Shown here piece by piece: positions 63,861 through 64,000 of a stretch of DNA of 64,000 nt (the stretch's first letter is position 1; the number at the start of each line of letters is the position of its first letter). This DNA comes from Imperialibacter sp040222385 (GTDB taxonomy: Bacteria; Bacteroidota; Bacteroidia; Cytophagales; Cyclobacteriaceae): assembly GCF_040222385.1 (NCBI RefSeq), contig NZ_JAVKDF010000049.1, positions 238,013 through 302,012 on the forward strand. Reading direction: 5' to 3'. Below the pieces are notes generated by a model. It saw nothing but the letters and a program-made list of their open reading frames with translations, made no database searches and was not told where the DNA came from. Position numbers and translations under genes: made by a program.

Positions 63861-64000
63861 GAGACTGTTCAGAAAAGTGTGTCATAAGTATAAGTAAAAA
63901 TAAAATGAGAACTTATGACAGAAATGGAATCAAAGAGACCACCTCGGAGTGAGTTGGAGCAACTTTTCGAGGAAGCATTACAGACACTTAAGTCGGGCAA
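63861..64000 (+). mobile_element. Left end of a probable IS256-family insertion sequence
   Basis: GAGACTGTTCAGAAAAGTGTGTCAT starting at 63861 resembles terminal repeats of IS256-type elements and lies about 50 bases before a transposase-like start. The right end is outside the window, so identity rests on partial evidence. Confidence 0.45.
63915..64000 (+). CDS. Transposase N-terminus (partial, IS256/mutator-like)
   Basis: Begins MTEMESKRPPRSELEQLF and continues EEALQTLKSG before the window ends (28 codons). The helix-rich start and LQTLKSG match the N-terminal part of mutator-type transposases, where a GKDG-type turn usually follows. A second in-frame ATG is at 63924. Confidence 0.45.
   Translation, partial: MTEMESKRPPRSELEQLFEEALQTLKSG

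Noticed and set aside
63616..63885. 89-codon minus-strand ORF next to the IS-like end
   Set aside because: Crosses the presumed IS boundary and overlaps a + strand ORF; rich in Pro/Ser from repeat-like sequence. A decayed transposase tail was considered but not recognised.
63734..63952. 72-codon + strand ORF
   Set aside because: Runs through the putative IS terminal repeat and out of frame of the transposase start.

Overview
The window looks like chromosome of a free-living Bacteroidota, most likely Cytophagales. This rests on sigma-ABfr-type promoters (TTTG-N20/21-TAnnTTTG) instead of E. coli-type ones, weak Shine-Dalgarno signals, a carboxypeptidase-regulatory-domain TonB receptor, a stand-alone FtsX/MacB-type permease, a fused alpha/beta 2-oxoacid dehydrogenase E1, the ExbB/small-membrane-protein/ExbD/ExbD operon and a DGDGDIG lipoprotein-type fragment. 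I cannot name the species from sequence alone.

Layout. 1-8.9 kb: partial secreted-type protein, fused E1 dehydrogenase, alanine dehydrogenase, HsdR-N-like nuclease-fold protein, UMF1 transporter, an energy-coupling ExbB/ExbD operon and tRNA-Ser(GGA). 8.9-15.1 kb: a tight seven-gene minus-strand operon (glycosyltransferase, small winged-helix-like protein, SpoIIE-type phosphatase, polysaccharide deacetylase, second glycosyltransferase, TatD nuclease, asparaginase). 15.2-26.7 kb: conserved housekeeping (ruvC, HIT, greA, a 2-hydroxyacid dehydrogenase, mgtE, rsmA, pdxA, then the yceD-rpmF-plsX-fabH-efp-accB-accC lipid-synthesis operon closed by a strong terminator). 26.8-30.4 kb: SDR / IlvD-Edd dehydratase / SDR sugar-acid genes, then dispersed inverted repeats. 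30.5-33.0 kb: an AT-rich pair, an unknown lipoprotein plus a barrel-like protein. 33.2-41.9 kb: FtsX-like permease with an 11-bp-phased direct-repeat operator, an unusual receiver-DHp protein, an AraC regulator divergent from an FAD monooxygenase, an esterase-TPR protein and a DUF6883/DUF4926 pair. 40.8-47.1 kb: formylglycine-generating enzyme, EEP hydrolase, sulfatase, GMC dehydrogenase and its small subunit. 47.3-64 kb: TonB receptor, Gfo/Idh/MocA oxidoreductases, an exported enolase-superfamily enzyme with an exported RraA-type protein, peptidases, a broken DUF433 gene, a class III sirtuin, DsbA-like and MATE proteins, and the left end of a probable IS256-family element running off the window.

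How genes may work together. The sulfatase carries CxPxR and the nearby FGE keeps both catalytic cysteines, so they form a plausible maturation pair. Several sugar-acid enzymes carry export signals (Tat-type GMC small subunit, Tat-type enolase-superfamily protein, Sec-type RraA protein), which suggests an oxidation, dehydration and aldol-cleavage route in the periplasm, next to a cytoplasmic SDR/IlvD-Edd set. This is the most interesting hypothesis in the window but is inferred from signals and neighbourhood only. I see no CRISPR array, prophage or canonical defence island. Promoters, terminators and operators were found by eye.
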